A stretch of DNA of 64,000 nt from Myxococcus eversor (GTDB taxonomy: Bacteria; Myxococcota; Myxococcia; Myxococcales; Myxococcaceae), in assembly GCF_010894455.1 (NCBI RefSeq), contig NZ_JAAIXY010000012.1, forward strand, positions 124,001 to 188,000, read 5' to 3'. Each line of letters opens with the position of its first letter. The stretch's first letter is position 1. Both the position numbers and the translations under genes were made by a program. Under the pieces are notes generated by a model. The model did not search any database. It was given only the letters and a program-made list of their open reading frames with translations, and was not told where the DNA came from. Below, in pieces: positions 15,778-24,682 of this stretch.

Positions 15778-16622
15778 TGAGAACCCCATTCGTGGAGGGG
15801 CCGGACGGCGTCCGGCTCGCGGTGAGCGACGCGGGCCCCGTGTCGGGCGTGCCATCGGTGCTCTTCGTGCATGGCTTCGCACAGAGCCGTCACTGCTGGG
15901 ACCCGGTGCTCGAGGGAGGCCTCGCGCGGAGCTTCCGCCTCGTGGCGCTCGACCTTCGCGGTCACGGTGACTCGGACAAGCCCGAAGGAGATGCGCCGTA
16001 TGTCGAGGGCATCCACTTCGCCGACGACCTCCATGCGGTGATTCAGGGCCTGGGCCTGGAGCGGCCCGTCGTGGTCGCCTGGTCCTATGGCGGTGTCCTT
16101 GTCGGCGACTACCTGCGCCACCGTGGGGATTCCGCGCTGGGCGGCCTCTTCTTCGTCGCGGCGTCGCTGAAGACCGGGAAGCCCGCCCGCGCCTTGTTCG
16201 GGCCGGGCATGCTCGCGAATGCCCGAGGCCTGCTGTCGGACCAGGAGGAGACCTACGCGTCGGCGGCGCGCGACTTCCTCCAGGCCTGCGCGGCGCGGCA
16301 AGTCCCCGGAGCGTTCGCCGACGAGAGCCTTCGCGACATGCTGCGCGTTCCACCGCATGTCCGCCGCGCGCTCCTCGCCCGCACGGAGGACTATTCAGCG
16401 GAGCTCGAACGCCGCACCTGCCCGGTGACCACGCTGCACGGTGAGCTCGACCAGGTGGTCCTCCCCGCCATGAGCTCCGAACTGGTGCTGCCGCGCGTGC
16501 CCGGGGCCCGGGGCGTGTCGCTTCCCGGCGTGGGGCACCTGCCGTTCATCGAAGCGCGTCCGGACTTCGAGGGGGCGCTCTCCGCGTTCGTGACGAGCTG
16601 TCGCGAGGCCTTGGGCGGCTGA
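15777..16622 (+). CDS. Alpha/beta hydrolase
   Basis: 281 residues. It shows the oxyanion segment LFVHGFAQSRHCWDP, the RGHGDSDKP loop, a nucleophile elbow VVAWSYGGVLV (Ser in A-W-S-Y-G rather than G-x-S-x-G), an acid in HGELDQVV and the catalytic His in GVGHLPFIEARP. Length and motifs fit the haloperoxidase/meta-cleavage hydrolase type. Its ATG overlaps the GntR stop (TGATG). In context it may open an ester, lactone or ring-cleavage product. Confidence 0.9.
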   Translation: MRTPFVEGPDGVRLAVSDAGPVSGVPSVLFVHGFAQSRHCWDPVLEGGLARSFRLVALDLRGHGDSDKPEGDAPYVEGIHFADDLHAVIQGLGLERPVVVAWSYGGVLVGDYLRHRGDSALGGLFFVAASLKTGKPARALFGPGMLANARGLLSDQEETYASAARDFLQACAARQVPGAFADESLRDMLRVPPHVRRALLARTEDYSAELERRTCPVTTLHGELDQVVLPAMSSELVLPRVPGARGVSLPGVGHLPFIEARPDFEGALSAFVTSCREALGG

Positions 16623-16630
16623 AGCCGGGC

Positions 16631-18322
16631 CTACCTCTTCGTCTGCTTCTTCAAGAACCGGCTCAGCCGCACCTTGCCCAGTCCGCGTCCGCCGAACAGG
16701 TACCAGGTGATGGCCGCGCCGAAGAGGCCCGCCGCCAGGGCGATTCCCACCGCTCCGAGCACCGGGATGTTCCCATACATCCACGGCTTGGGCGCGAAGG
16801 AGATGAACGCCCCCACGATGAAGCCACACGCGCACAGCCCCATGAAGGCAATCACCGCCGCGCTGCGCAGGTTCTCGTTCAGCTTCTCGAACTGGTCCGC
16901 GCGCACCGTCACGGTGAACTTGCCGGACTCCATGTCGAGCAGGATTTGCGACAGCTGCGTGGGCAGGTCCTGCGCCATCGACTGCAATCGCAAGAGTGTC
17001 CGCATCAGCCCGCCCTGCAACTGCGTCGGGTCATACCGCCCCGCCAGGAGCTCCTTCGCATACGGCAGCGCCACCTCGATGATGTTCATCTCCGGGTAGA
17101 GGCTGCGCAGCATTCCCTCGGTGGAGATGGAGGCGCGGCTGAGCAGCGCGTACTCCTTGGGAATCCGGATGCGGTACTTCACCGCCAGGTCCAGCAAGTC
17201 GCGCAGCAGCGTGCGCGCGTCCACCTGTCCCAGCGTGGTGGGCAGGTGCGCGCCGAGGATGCTCTCGATGTCGTTGCGGAACCCCACCAGGTTGGCCCGC
17301 GCATCCGGCACGCCCACGCGGTAGAGGATGCGCGCCACCGAGTCGCTGTCCTTCAGCGCCACCGCCAGGCACAACATCACCAGCGTCTCCTGCATGGGCC
17401 GCGTCAGCCGCCCCACCACGCCGAAGTCCAGCAGCGCCAGCCGGTTGCCCTCCATCAGGAGGAGGTTCCCCGGGTGCGGGTCGCCATGGAACAGCCCGTC
17501 GTCGAAGAGCTGCCGGAAGCTTGCCTCCAGGATGTTCTGGGCAATCGCCTTCCGGTCCTCCTCGGCCAGCGTCTCCGGCGCGATCTTCACGCCCCGGATG
17601 AACTCCAGCGTCAGCACCGTGCGGCTGGACAGCGCCGCGTAGACCCGGGGAATCTTGAGGTACGTCCGCTCCCGGTGGTTCTCCAGGAACGCGCGGACGT
17701 TCGTCGCCTCGTTGATGAAGTCCAGCTCCTCGTGGATGGCCCGGTCGAACTCGTCGACGATTCCCGTGGGCGTGTAGATGCCCGTCTCCTCCACCACGGC
17801 CTCCAAGAGGCGCGCCAGGCTGCGCAGCACTCCGAGGTCGGAGTCGATGCTCGCGGCGATGCCCGGCCGCTGCACCTTCACCACGACCTCCTCACCCTCC
17901 AGCGTCACCGCCCGGTGCACCTGGGCAATCGACGCCGCCGCCAGCGGCACCTCGTCGATCTGCTTGAACAGCTCGCTGGCTTCCTTGCCCAGCGATTCGC
18001 GAATCTGGGAGAGCACCTGCTCCAGCGGAATCGGGTCCACGTTGTCCTGGAGCAGCGCCAGCTCCTCGACGAACTCGGCGGGCAGCAGGTCCGCGCGCGT
18101 GGACAACACCTGGCCCAGCTTCACGAAGGTGGGGCCCAAATCGTTCAGCAACATCCGGAAGCGGCGCGCCGTGGACGCGCGCTGGGCCTCCGGTGACACT
18201 TCCACCTTCTCCTGCCGACCCAGGATGCGCCACAGGCCCGCGCGCTCGAGCACCTCGCCAAAGCCATGTCGCGCCGCGATGACGGTGATCTGCCGCACAC
18301 GGTTGAGGTCCTGGAGAATCAC
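16631..18322 (-). CDS. AarF/UbiB (ABC1) family protein kinase-like ATPase
   Basis: 563 residues from the GTG at 18322, with AAGGAG 12 bases upstream. Longer readings run into nhaA. The family signature is clear: the KxGQ motif in FVKLGQVLSTRADLLP, the Ala-rich loop AAASIAQVHRA, the VKVQRPG lysine, EELDFINEATN, the catalytic HGDPHPGN and the DFG of LDFGVVG. Two membrane helices close the protein (about 490-545). Relatives support ubiquinone or other isoprenoid-lipid metabolism. It follows nhaA on the same strand with 35 bases between. Confidence 0.9.
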   Translation of the reverse strand: MILQDLNRVRQITVIAARHGFGEVLERAGLWRILGRQEKVEVSPEAQRASTARRFRMLLNDLGPTFVKLGQVLSTRADLLPAEFVEELALLQDNVDPIPLEQVLSQIRESLGKEASELFKQIDEVPLAAASIAQVHRAVTLEGEEVVVKVQRPGIAASIDSDLGVLRSLARLLEAVVEETGIYTPTGIVDEFDRAIHEELDFINEATNVRAFLENHRERTYLKIPRVYAALSSRTVLTLEFIRGVKIAPETLAEEDRKAIAQNILEASFRQLFDDGLFHGDPHPGNLLLMEGNRLALLDFGVVGRLTRPMQETLVMLCLAVALKDSDSVARILYRVGVPDARANLVGFRNDIESILGAHLPTTLGQVDARTLLRDLLDLAVKYRIRIPKEYALLSRASISTEGMLRSLYPEMNIIEVALPYAKELLAGRYDPTQLQGGLMRTLLRLQSMAQDLPTQLSQILLDMESGKFTVTVRADQFEKLNENLRSAAVIAFMGLCACGFIVGAFISFAPKPWMYGNIPVLGAVGIALAAGLFGAAITWYLFGGRGLGKVRLSRFLKKQTKR

Positions 18323-18357
18323 GGGAGGGTCTGTCTCCTTGCCACCACGGTCCGACG

Positions 18358-19713
18358 TTACGCCCGCGCCACCGGCTTCGCCACGAAGCGGAGCAGCACA
18401 TAACCCACCACCGCCGACAGCAGCGAGCCCACCAGGATGCCCAGCTTGGCCTCGTTCAAGAGGCCGGGCTGCCCCGCGAACGCCAGCCCCGCGACGAACA
18501 GGGCCACCGTGAAGCCGATGCCCGCCACCACCGAGACGCCATGGAGCTGCGCGAGGCCCGCGCCTCCGGGCAGGGTCGAGACCCGCAGCTTCACCGCCAC
18601 CAGGGTGAACAGGAAGATGCCCACCTGCTTGCCCACGAAGAGGCCCGCCATGATGCCCAGGGGCAGGGGGGCGAGCAGGTCCTTCCACCCCATGCCTTCC
18701 AACGAGATGCCCGAGTTGGCCAGCGCGAACAGCGGGACGATGCCGTAGCCCACCCAGCCGTGCCACAGGTGCTCGAAGCGGTTGAGCGGCGGCTCCAGCT
18801 CCTCGATTCGATCCTCGATGTAGAGCAACTGCGCGCTCCTCATCGACTCGTCCTCGGCGTTCTGGGTGCAATCGTTGATGTACGTGGAGAGCTCCTCCAA
18901 CACGTTCCGTCCTGGCCGGGTGGGGCGCGAGGGGATGCACAGGCCCACCACCACGCCAGCCAGGGTGGCGTGGATGCCACCATGGTGCATCGTGTACCAG
19001 AGCGCCGCTCCGGCCAGCAGCCAGACGATGCCGTTGCGGACATAGAAGCGATTGAGCGCCACCAGCAGGGCGACCACCGCGGCGGCGGCGAGCAGCCACT
19101 CGACATGCAGCCCCGTGCCGTAGAACAGGGCGATGACGAGGATGCCGCCGATGTCATCGAAGATGGCCAGCGCGGTGAGGAAGACGATGAGCCCGTGGCC
19201 CACGCGCGCCTTCACCAGGGTGAGGCATCCGATGGCGAACGCGATGTCCGTGGCCATGGGGATGGCCCAGCCCGCCATGGCCGGAGTGCCCGCGTTGATG
19301 GCGGCGTAGACGGCGGCCGGCACCACCATGCCACCCAGCGCGGCGATGAGCGGCAGCATCGCGCGCGAGAGCGTGCGCAGCTCCCCGGCGCTCAGCTCCC
19401 GCTTCACCTCCATGCCGACCAGGAAGAAGAACAGCGTCATCAGGCCGTCGTTGATGAGCTCCTGGAAGGTGAAGGACGCCTGGGTGCCCGCCACCCCCAG
19501 TTCCAGGCGGGCGCCGAACAAGCCGACGTAGGAGGAGGCCCACGGTGAGTTGGCCCACGCCATGGCGACCACTGCGCACAGGGCCAGCAGGATGCCGCTG
19601 CTGGCCTGGAGGCGGAAGAAGGCCTGGAGTGGCGCGATGGCCACCCGGAAGAGCGCGGGCACGGGGGCCGGTGAACGGGTCCGGGGAGAGGGCGAGGTCG
19701 AAGGAGTCTCCAT
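18358..19713 (-). CDS. nhaA: Na+/H+ antiporter NhaA
   Basis: 451 residues from the ATG at 19713; an earlier start at 19785 adds an unlikely Arg-rich leader. About 11-12 membrane helices are visible. The ion-binding Asp pair is in ALAIFDDIGGILVIALFYG (helix V), and the helix IV region reads WAIPMATDIAFAIGCL. A loop of ~60 polar residues, IPSRPTRPGRNVLEELSTYI and on, is longer than in E. coli and accounts for the extra length. It exports Na+ in exchange for H+ at alkaline pH. It is divergent from mutS. Confidence 0.93.
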   Translation of the reverse strand: METPSTSPSPRTRSPAPVPALFRVAIAPLQAFFRLQASSGILLALCAVVAMAWANSPWASSYVGLFGARLELGVAGTQASFTFQELINDGLMTLFFFLVGMEVKRELSAGELRTLSRAMLPLIAALGGMVVPAAVYAAINAGTPAMAGWAIPMATDIAFAIGCLTLVKARVGHGLIVFLTALAIFDDIGGILVIALFYGTGLHVEWLLAAAAVVALLVALNRFYVRNGIVWLLAGAALWYTMHHGGIHATLAGVVVGLCIPSRPTRPGRNVLEELSTYINDCTQNAEDESMRSAQLLYIEDRIEELEPPLNRFEHLWHGWVGYGIVPLFALANSGISLEGMGWKDLLAPLPLGIMAGLFVGKQVGIFLFTLVAVKLRVSTLPGGAGLAQLHGVSVVAGIGFTVALFVAGLAFAGQPGLLNEAKLGILVGSLLSAVVGYVLLRFVAKPVARA

Positions 19714-19759
19714 GGCGGGGGCCAAGATGCCCGCGCCTTTCAGTGGGCGCACCCGTTTT

Positions 19760-19773
19760 CGGACCCGGGTCCG
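19760..19773. promoter_or_regulatory. 14-bp perfect palindrome upstream of nhaA and mutS
   Basis: CGGACCCGGGTCCG lies in the 151-bp gap between divergent nhaA and mutS, 46 bases upstream of nhaA. It is either a regulator site or a chance GC palindrome. Confidence 0.25.
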
Positions 19774-19864
19774 CCGAAATGTCACCCGTGCGTGTTAGGG
19801 AACTCGGCGGGTAGGGTCAGCCGTTCGTTGATCCACGGGGCGGGGGCATGAGAGAAGGGCGGGG

Positions 19865-22636
19865 ATGGCCGTGACGCAGCAGATGAAGGCAGCCAAGGCA
19901 GCGGTGGCGGAGCTCCCCGTGGACCCGACGCCCGACGTCGGCCCGGAAGGGGAGAAGGCGAGCGACGGCTCGGGCGCGAGGGAGATCGCGTCCCTGACGC
20001 CGATGATGCGCCAGTACCTGGAGGTGAAGGCCCTTCACCCGGACTCGGTGCTCTTCTTCCGGCTCGGGGACTTCTACGAGATGTTCTTCGAGGACGCCGT
20101 GCGGGCCTCGGAGATCCTCCAAATCACCCTGACCGCCAGGGCCAAGGGCGCCGACAAGGTGCCCATGTGCGGCATCCCCTATCACTCGTCGCGCCGCTAC
20201 ATCGCTCGCCTCATCGGCGAGGGCCTCAAGGTCGCCATCTGCGAGCAGGTGGAGGAGGCCGGCACCGGGCCCGGCATCGTCCGCCGCGAGGTGACGCGCG
20301 TCATCACCCCCGGCATGGTGCTGGACGAGGAGGTGTTGGAGCCACGCGACAGCAACTTCCTGGCCGCCGTGTGCTGGAGCGAGCGCGGGTGGGGCGGGGC
20401 GTTGCTGGAGGCGTCCACCGGAGAGTTCCTCGCCATGGAGGCCGCTTCCGCGGAGGAGCTGGCGGAGTCGCTGTCGCGCGTGGAGCCCCGGGAGCTGCTG
20501 GTGCCCGCGGGGCAGCGCGATTCCGCGGAGGTCGCTCGGGTGTGCGCGCGGCTGCCTCGCGTGCCCTCCATCGCGGAGAGCGAGGCCGCGGCCTTCGAGC
20601 CCGTGCGCGCGGCGGGGTTCCTGCGCACGCACTTCGCGGTGCAGTCGCTGTCCGCCTTCGGGCTGGATGACGCGCCCATGGCCACGAGCGCGGCGGGCGC
20701 GGCGCTGCGCTACCTGAAGGACACGCAGAAGACGCCCGCGGCCCACGTGGACCGGCTCAGCCGTCAGGAGCGCTCGGGCAGCCTGCTGATGGACGAGTCC
20801 TCGCGCGCCAACCTGGAGGTGCTGCGCTCGCAGCGCGACGGGGGACGCAAGGGCTCGCTGCTCGGCGTGCTGGACCGGACGGTGACGAGCCTGGGCGCGC
20901 GCAAGCTGGCGCGCTGGCTGGCGTCCCCTTTGGGCTCGCTGCCGGAGATCCACGCGCGGCTGGACGCGGTGGAGGAGCTGTCCGCGCGCAGCGTGTGGCG
21001 CGAGGAGCTGACCGGCATCCTCAAGGAAGTGGCGGACCTGGAGCGATTGACGGGTCGGCTCTCGTTGGGCGCGGGCAACGCGCGGGACCTGCGCGCGCTG
21101 GGCCTGTCGCTGGCGCAGCTTCCCCGGCTGGGGGTGGCGCTGGCGCGGTGCCAGACGGCGCTGCTCAAGTCGCTCGCGGGGCCACTGACGGCGCTGCCGG
21201 AGCTGGCGGACCTGCTGGCGCGCGCGGTGGTGGACGAGCCTCCCGTGGTGCTGAAGGAAGGCGGCCTCATCCGCCAGGGCTACCACGCGGAGCTGGACAC
21301 GCTGGTGGAGCTGTCCACGTCCGGCAAGGACATCCTGCTGAAGATCGAGCAGCGGGAGAAGGAGCGGACCGGCATCGGCTCGCTCAAGATCCGCTACAAC
21401 AAGGTCTTCGGGTACTACCTGGAGGTGACGAAGTCGAACCTGCACCTGGTGCCGGCGGACTACATCCGCAAGCAGACCACGGTGGGGGCGGAGCGCTTCG
21501 TCACGCCGGAGTTGAAGGAGCACGAGGAGCTGGTGCTCACCGCGGAGGAGAAGCGGTGCGCGCTGGAGCTCCAGTTGTTCGAGGAGCTTCGGGCGAAGGT
21601 CGCCTCGGCGGCCCCGCGCATCCGCTCGGCGGCGGAGGCGGTGGCCGCGGCGGACGCGCTGCTGTCCTTCGCGCGGTGCGCGTCCGAGTATGGCTACACG
21701 CGGCCGGAGGTGGACGCGTCGGAGGTGCTGAGCATCACCGCCGGGCGGCATCCGGTGGTGGAGCGCATGCTGGGGGCGGGGGAGTCCTTCGTTCCCAACG
21801 ACGTGCGGATGGACCCGGAGGACGCGCAGCTGCTGGTCATCACCGGTCCGAACATGGCCGGCAAGAGCACGGTGATGCGGCAGGTGGCGTTGACGGCGCT
21901 GATGGCGCAGGCGGGCTCGTTCGTTCCCGCGAAGGCGGCGCGCATCGGCCTGTGTGATCGCATCTTCACGCGCGTGGGCGCGGCGGACAACCTGGCGCGG
22001 GGCCAATCCACCTTCATGGTGGAGATGACGGAGACCAGCCACATCCTCCACCACGCCACGCGCAAGAGCCTCATCATCCTGGATGAGATTGGCCGCGGGA
22101 CGTCGACGTTCGACGGGCTCTCCATCGCGTGGGCGGTGGCGGAGCACCTGCATGACCACGTGAGCGCGCGCACGCTGTTCGCCACGCACTACCACGAGCT
22201 GGTGGACCTGGCGCGCGAGCGGACGCGGGTGAAGAACCTGTGCATCGCCGTGAAGGAGCAGGGCGGCAAGGTCATCTTCCTGCGCAAGCTGATTCCCGGC
22301 GGGGCCAGCCGCTCCTACGGCATCGAGGTCGCGAAGCTCGCGGGGCTGCCCTCGGAGGTCGTGGGGCGGGCGCGGGAGCTGCTCCAGAACCTGGAGTCAG
22401 GGGAGCTGGACGACGCGGGACGTCCCCGCGTGGCGGTGCGGCAGAACCCCAAGCGCGCGACGTCCACGGCGCAGCTCGGCCTGTTCGGAGAACCCGCGCC
22501 CGTGGCCCCGGCCGCCCCCGTGCTTCCGGCTTCGCACCAGCAGGCGCTGGAGACGCTCAAGGCGGTGTCCGTCAATACGCTGACGCCGCTGGATGCGCTC
22601 AACCTTTTGGCGAAGCTCCAGCGCGAGCTGGAGTAG
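19865..22636 (+). CDS. mutS: DNA mismatch repair protein MutS
   Basis: 923 residues, full length, with a ~40-residue N-terminal extension. The mismatch-binding domain has FFRLGDFYEMFFEDA (the Phe-x-Glu region that wedges into the mismatch). The core and clamp regions follow. The ATPase has Walker A ITGPNMAGKSTVMRQ and Walker B DEIGRGTSTFDG, then the ATHYHELVDL switch. The C-terminus is Pro/Ala-rich linker plus a short helical tail typical of the dimer/tetramer region. It recognises mispairs and recruits MutL. A GGGCGGGG ribosome site precedes the ATG. The gene stands alone. Confidence 0.97.
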   Translation: MAVTQQMKAAKAAVAELPVDPTPDVGPEGEKASDGSGAREIASLTPMMRQYLEVKALHPDSVLFFRLGDFYEMFFEDAVRASEILQITLTARAKGADKVPMCGIPYHSSRRYIARLIGEGLKVAICEQVEEAGTGPGIVRREVTRVITPGMVLDEEVLEPRDSNFLAAVCWSERGWGGALLEASTGEFLAMEAASAEELAESLSRVEPRELLVPAGQRDSAEVARVCARLPRVPSIAESEAAAFEPVRAAGFLRTHFAVQSLSAFGLDDAPMATSAAGAALRYLKDTQKTPAAHVDRLSRQERSGSLLMDESSRANLEVLRSQRDGGRKGSLLGVLDRTVTSLGARKLARWLASPLGSLPEIHARLDAVEELSARSVWREELTGILKEVADLERLTGRLSLGAGNARDLRALGLSLAQLPRLGVALARCQTALLKSLAGPLTALPELADLLARAVVDEPPVVLKEGGLIRQGYHAELDTLVELSTSGKDILLKIEQREKERTGIGSLKIRYNKVFGYYLEVTKSNLHLVPADYIRKQTTVGAERFVTPELKEHEELVLTAEEKRCALELQLFEELRAKVASAAPRIRSAAEAVAAADALLSFARCASEYGYTRPEVDASEVLSITAGRHPVVERMLGAGESFVPNDVRMDPEDAQLLVITGPNMAGKSTVMRQVALTALMAQAGSFVPAKAARIGLCDRIFTRVGAADNLARGQSTFMVEMTETSHILHHATRKSLIILDEIGRGTSTFDGLSIAWAVAEHLHDHVSARTLFATHYHELVDLARERTRVKNLCIAVKEQGGKVIFLRKLIPGGASRSYGIEVAKLAGLPSEVVGRARELLQNLESGELDDAGRPRVAVRQNPKRATSTAQLGLFGEPAPVAPAAPVLPASHQQALETLKAVSVNTLTPLDALNLLAKLQRELE

Positions 22637-22669
22637 GGCCCCCGACGTCAGGCGGCATGTTGGGGGCGG

Positions 22670-23047
22670 TCAGCCCAGGGTGTTCTTCTTGTTGTGAAAG
22701 AGCGGGTCGCCGAGGCGACACACGTTCTTGCCTTCGAACTTCACGTCGAAGGAGTACATCATGAACTCACAAGGACCCTTGGTGGCGCTGCTGGCCACGC
22801 CACCTCCCGCGGTGCCGGCCTCATCGCCCGACGAGACGCTGTAGGTGGCGCCCTTCACCATGGGCATGTGTCCTTCGATGGTGACGGTCTTGGGGCCATC
22901 CGCCGCGTCCGCTGAGCGACCCACGTTGGGGTAGGGAATGGGGACCGGGCCTGCGGGCGACGGTGTCTTGCAGACGTCTGGCAGGACGATGCTCTGTCCC
23001 TTGCTTCCGCCATGGGTGACGCCTCGGCCATTGACGAAGGTGGGCAC
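22670..23047 (-). CDS. DUF4150 (PAAR-like) domain protein, T6SS spike tip
   Basis: 125 residues from a GTG. It is made up almost wholly of the DUF4150 domain: FVNGRGVTHGGSKGQSIVLP, DVCKTPSPAGPVPIPYPNVG, a PMVKGATYSVSSGDEAGTAGG stretch and a C-terminal GKNVCRLGDPLFHNKKN. This is a PAAR-like cone that caps the VgrG spike and can connect an effector to it. It is the last gene of the cassette, 31 bases after the Imm11 gene. Being separate from the AHH protein, it probably carries it non-covalently with help from DUF2169. Confidence 0.88.
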   Translation of the reverse strand: MPTFVNGRGVTHGGSKGQSIVLPDVCKTPSPAGPVPIPYPNVGRSADAADGPKTVTIEGHMPMVKGATYSVSSGDEAGTAGGGVASSATKGPCEFMMYSFDVKFEGKNVCRLGDPLFHNKKNTLG

Positions 23048-23078
23048 GGGAAGGTCCTTTCTTTCTGGGCGCGAGCCG

Positions 23079-23651
23079 TCAGGCGCTCACGAACTCGTGG
23101 GGCTCCAGGAAGCGAAGATGCGGGAAGGCCTTTGACTCCAGTACGCGCTTGACGTCCTCGCTGACGAGGACCGCGCTGACGTTCTCCGCGAGCCGGAAGA
23201 GCTTGAGTCCACGGGGCTTGTCGCCATCAATCGCCAGGTGGTCGATGCTCGCATCGATGAGGGTGGAGCTGTCGGGAGAATGGAAGACGGTCTCCGCGAG
23301 GTTCGCGGCCCGCACCAGCCCGATGACGTTGAAGGCCTTGTATCCCCGGTGGATGACGGTTCCATCCTCGCTCTGGATGACGGCGTCATAGACGTCGAGG
23401 TTGTCCACACCGGCCTCGAGCAACGCCGCATGGAGCGCATTGCTCATGAGTGAGGCCGCATTGAAGTAATCCAGCAGTTCGCCCTGCTCGGTACCCGTCC
23501 TGATTTCGGCGACGATGGGTTGTGCGGGCGGACGCTGGAAGGGTTTACCAGCCCACCAGCGATCTCGAAGCCCCGGGTTCGGCACGGGGTAGATGAGCAT
23601 CATGTCGTGGCTTCCCGACTCGAGGATGTAGTATTTCGGGGTCGCTTGCAT
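23079..23651 (-). CDS. Imm11-family (DUF1629) immunity protein
   Basis: 190 residues. The N-terminal KYYILESGSHDMMLIYPVPN, the middle IDASIDHLAIDG and the end RVLESKAFPHLRFLEPHEF follow the Imm11/DUF1629 pattern. This is a group of immunity proteins found next to nuclease toxins and abundant in myxobacteria. The ATG is 9 bases after the AHH effector stop. It is expected to bind that effector and protect the producing cell. The family call is good; the partner is inferred from position. Confidence 0.82.
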   Translation of the reverse strand: MQATPKYYILESGSHDMMLIYPVPNPGLRDRWWAGKPFQRPPAQPIVAEIRTGTEQGELLDYFNAASLMSNALHAALLEAGVDNLDVYDAVIQSEDGTVIHRGYKAFNVIGLVRAANLAETVFHSPDSSTLIDASIDHLAIDGDKPRGLKLFRLAENVSAVLVSEDVKRVLESKAFPHLRFLEPHEFVSA

Positions 23652-23660
23652 CGTGATGAC

Positions 23661-24647
23661 TCAGAGAATCTGGGTGATGCTGCCTTTGGCTTTGGACCTG
23701 GCGAATTTCTTCTGATGAACCATTTCGTCCGCGTATTCCTGGGTGAGGGAGTCCGTATACAATGGGGGGCGCCAGACGGATTTCGTCAGCAGTCCTCGGA
23801 GATTCTGGGAGAGCGAATGCAGGCGCGCGGTGAGTCCCAGGGGGGGATCGAACTCATCCACGTCCTTGGCCTTGCTCTTCTTCGCCAGGGGGCATGAATC
23901 GTCGGCCATCACCGCCAGGCGCTCGCCGATGGCTTGGAGTATCTCCGTCACCTTTTCCGAGTAGCGCATGTGACGCATGTGGAACTGCCTTCCACCGGAG
24001 GCTTCGATGGCGGCAGCGACGTAGGCGGGTTTGAAGGCCTCTGTTTCCTCGCCAATCAACTCATCCTTGCGCTTCTTGAGGTATTTGAGTCCCAGGTCCG
24101 CAGGCCATTCATTGCAATTGGAGAGGGCATAAGGGCTTGGCAACCACTCCCCATTCTCCGCTGCGTTGATGTCATAGCCAATGGAGTATCCCGCTTTGAT
24201 GTAACTCGACATGGATTTCTTGTAGTCCGCGATGCAGTTCTCGTCTCCCATGAACGGAACGACGGAGGTGCCCTTGAGCGACTCGTTTCCTGGGATGAGG
24301 TGATGGGGGGCGTACTGGAGCGCGTACTCCTCCTCCTCCTCGTCCTGGCGCTCGTAGGTCTGAATCAGCTTCGGGCGCTTGACGCTTCCATAGGTCGCGA
24401 CCTCCCCCTTCTTGAACATCAAGGAGACCTTGTTCGCCGCGGGCGGGTGGTTCTTGGCGTCCTTCAATTTCCTGCCCAGCACGCCACCGTCCGTCGGCGC
24501 CATGCCTCCCACGGCGTCATCGTCAGGGTTCTGCAGCAACATCTTCTGGGAGTGCGCGTCGCCCTGCTCGTGCCAGGGGCAGGTCTTCTCGTTGTGTAAC
24601 TCTTCCGAGACGAATTCCGAGACGGCCACCTCTTCACCAATCTCCAT
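23661..24647 (-). CDS. AHH-domain nuclease, probable T6SS effector
   Basis: 328 residues from the ATG at 24647 (AAGGAGGAGG site). The N-terminal ~100 residues are polar and carry a long Glu run (about 102-107) just ahead of the catalytic signature APHHLIPGNESLKG (H115, H116), the mark of the AHH branch of HNH nucleases. GYDINAAENGEWLPSP fits the family's second motif, and GRQFHMRHMRYSEKV supplies more His. No signal peptide or lipobox exists, which fits T6SS delivery. It precedes an Imm11 gene. The DNA-cutting role is inferred from the family. Confidence 0.82.
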   Translation of the reverse strand: MEIGEEVAVSEFVSEELHNEKTCPWHEQGDAHSQKMLLQNPDDDAVGGMAPTDGGVLGRKLKDAKNHPPAANKVSLMFKKGEVATYGSVKRPKLIQTYERQDEEEEEYALQYAPHHLIPGNESLKGTSVVPFMGDENCIADYKKSMSSYIKAGYSIGYDINAAENGEWLPSPYALSNCNEWPADLGLKYLKKRKDELIGEETEAFKPAYVAAAIEASGGRQFHMRHMRYSEKVTEILQAIGERLAVMADDSCPLAKKSKAKDVDEFDPPLGLTARLHSLSQNLRGLLTKSVWRPPLYTDSLTQEYADEMVHQKKFARSKAKGSITQIL

Positions 24648-24682
24648 GGTCCTCCTCCTTCCGGACTCCCACTGTCGTCGTT

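Noticed and set aside
19817..22195. 792-codon open frame on the minus strand opposite mutS
   Set aside because: It is antisense to a clear mutS, is rich in Arg/His/Gln/Leu as expected from high-GC mirror frames, and has no ribosome site or domain.
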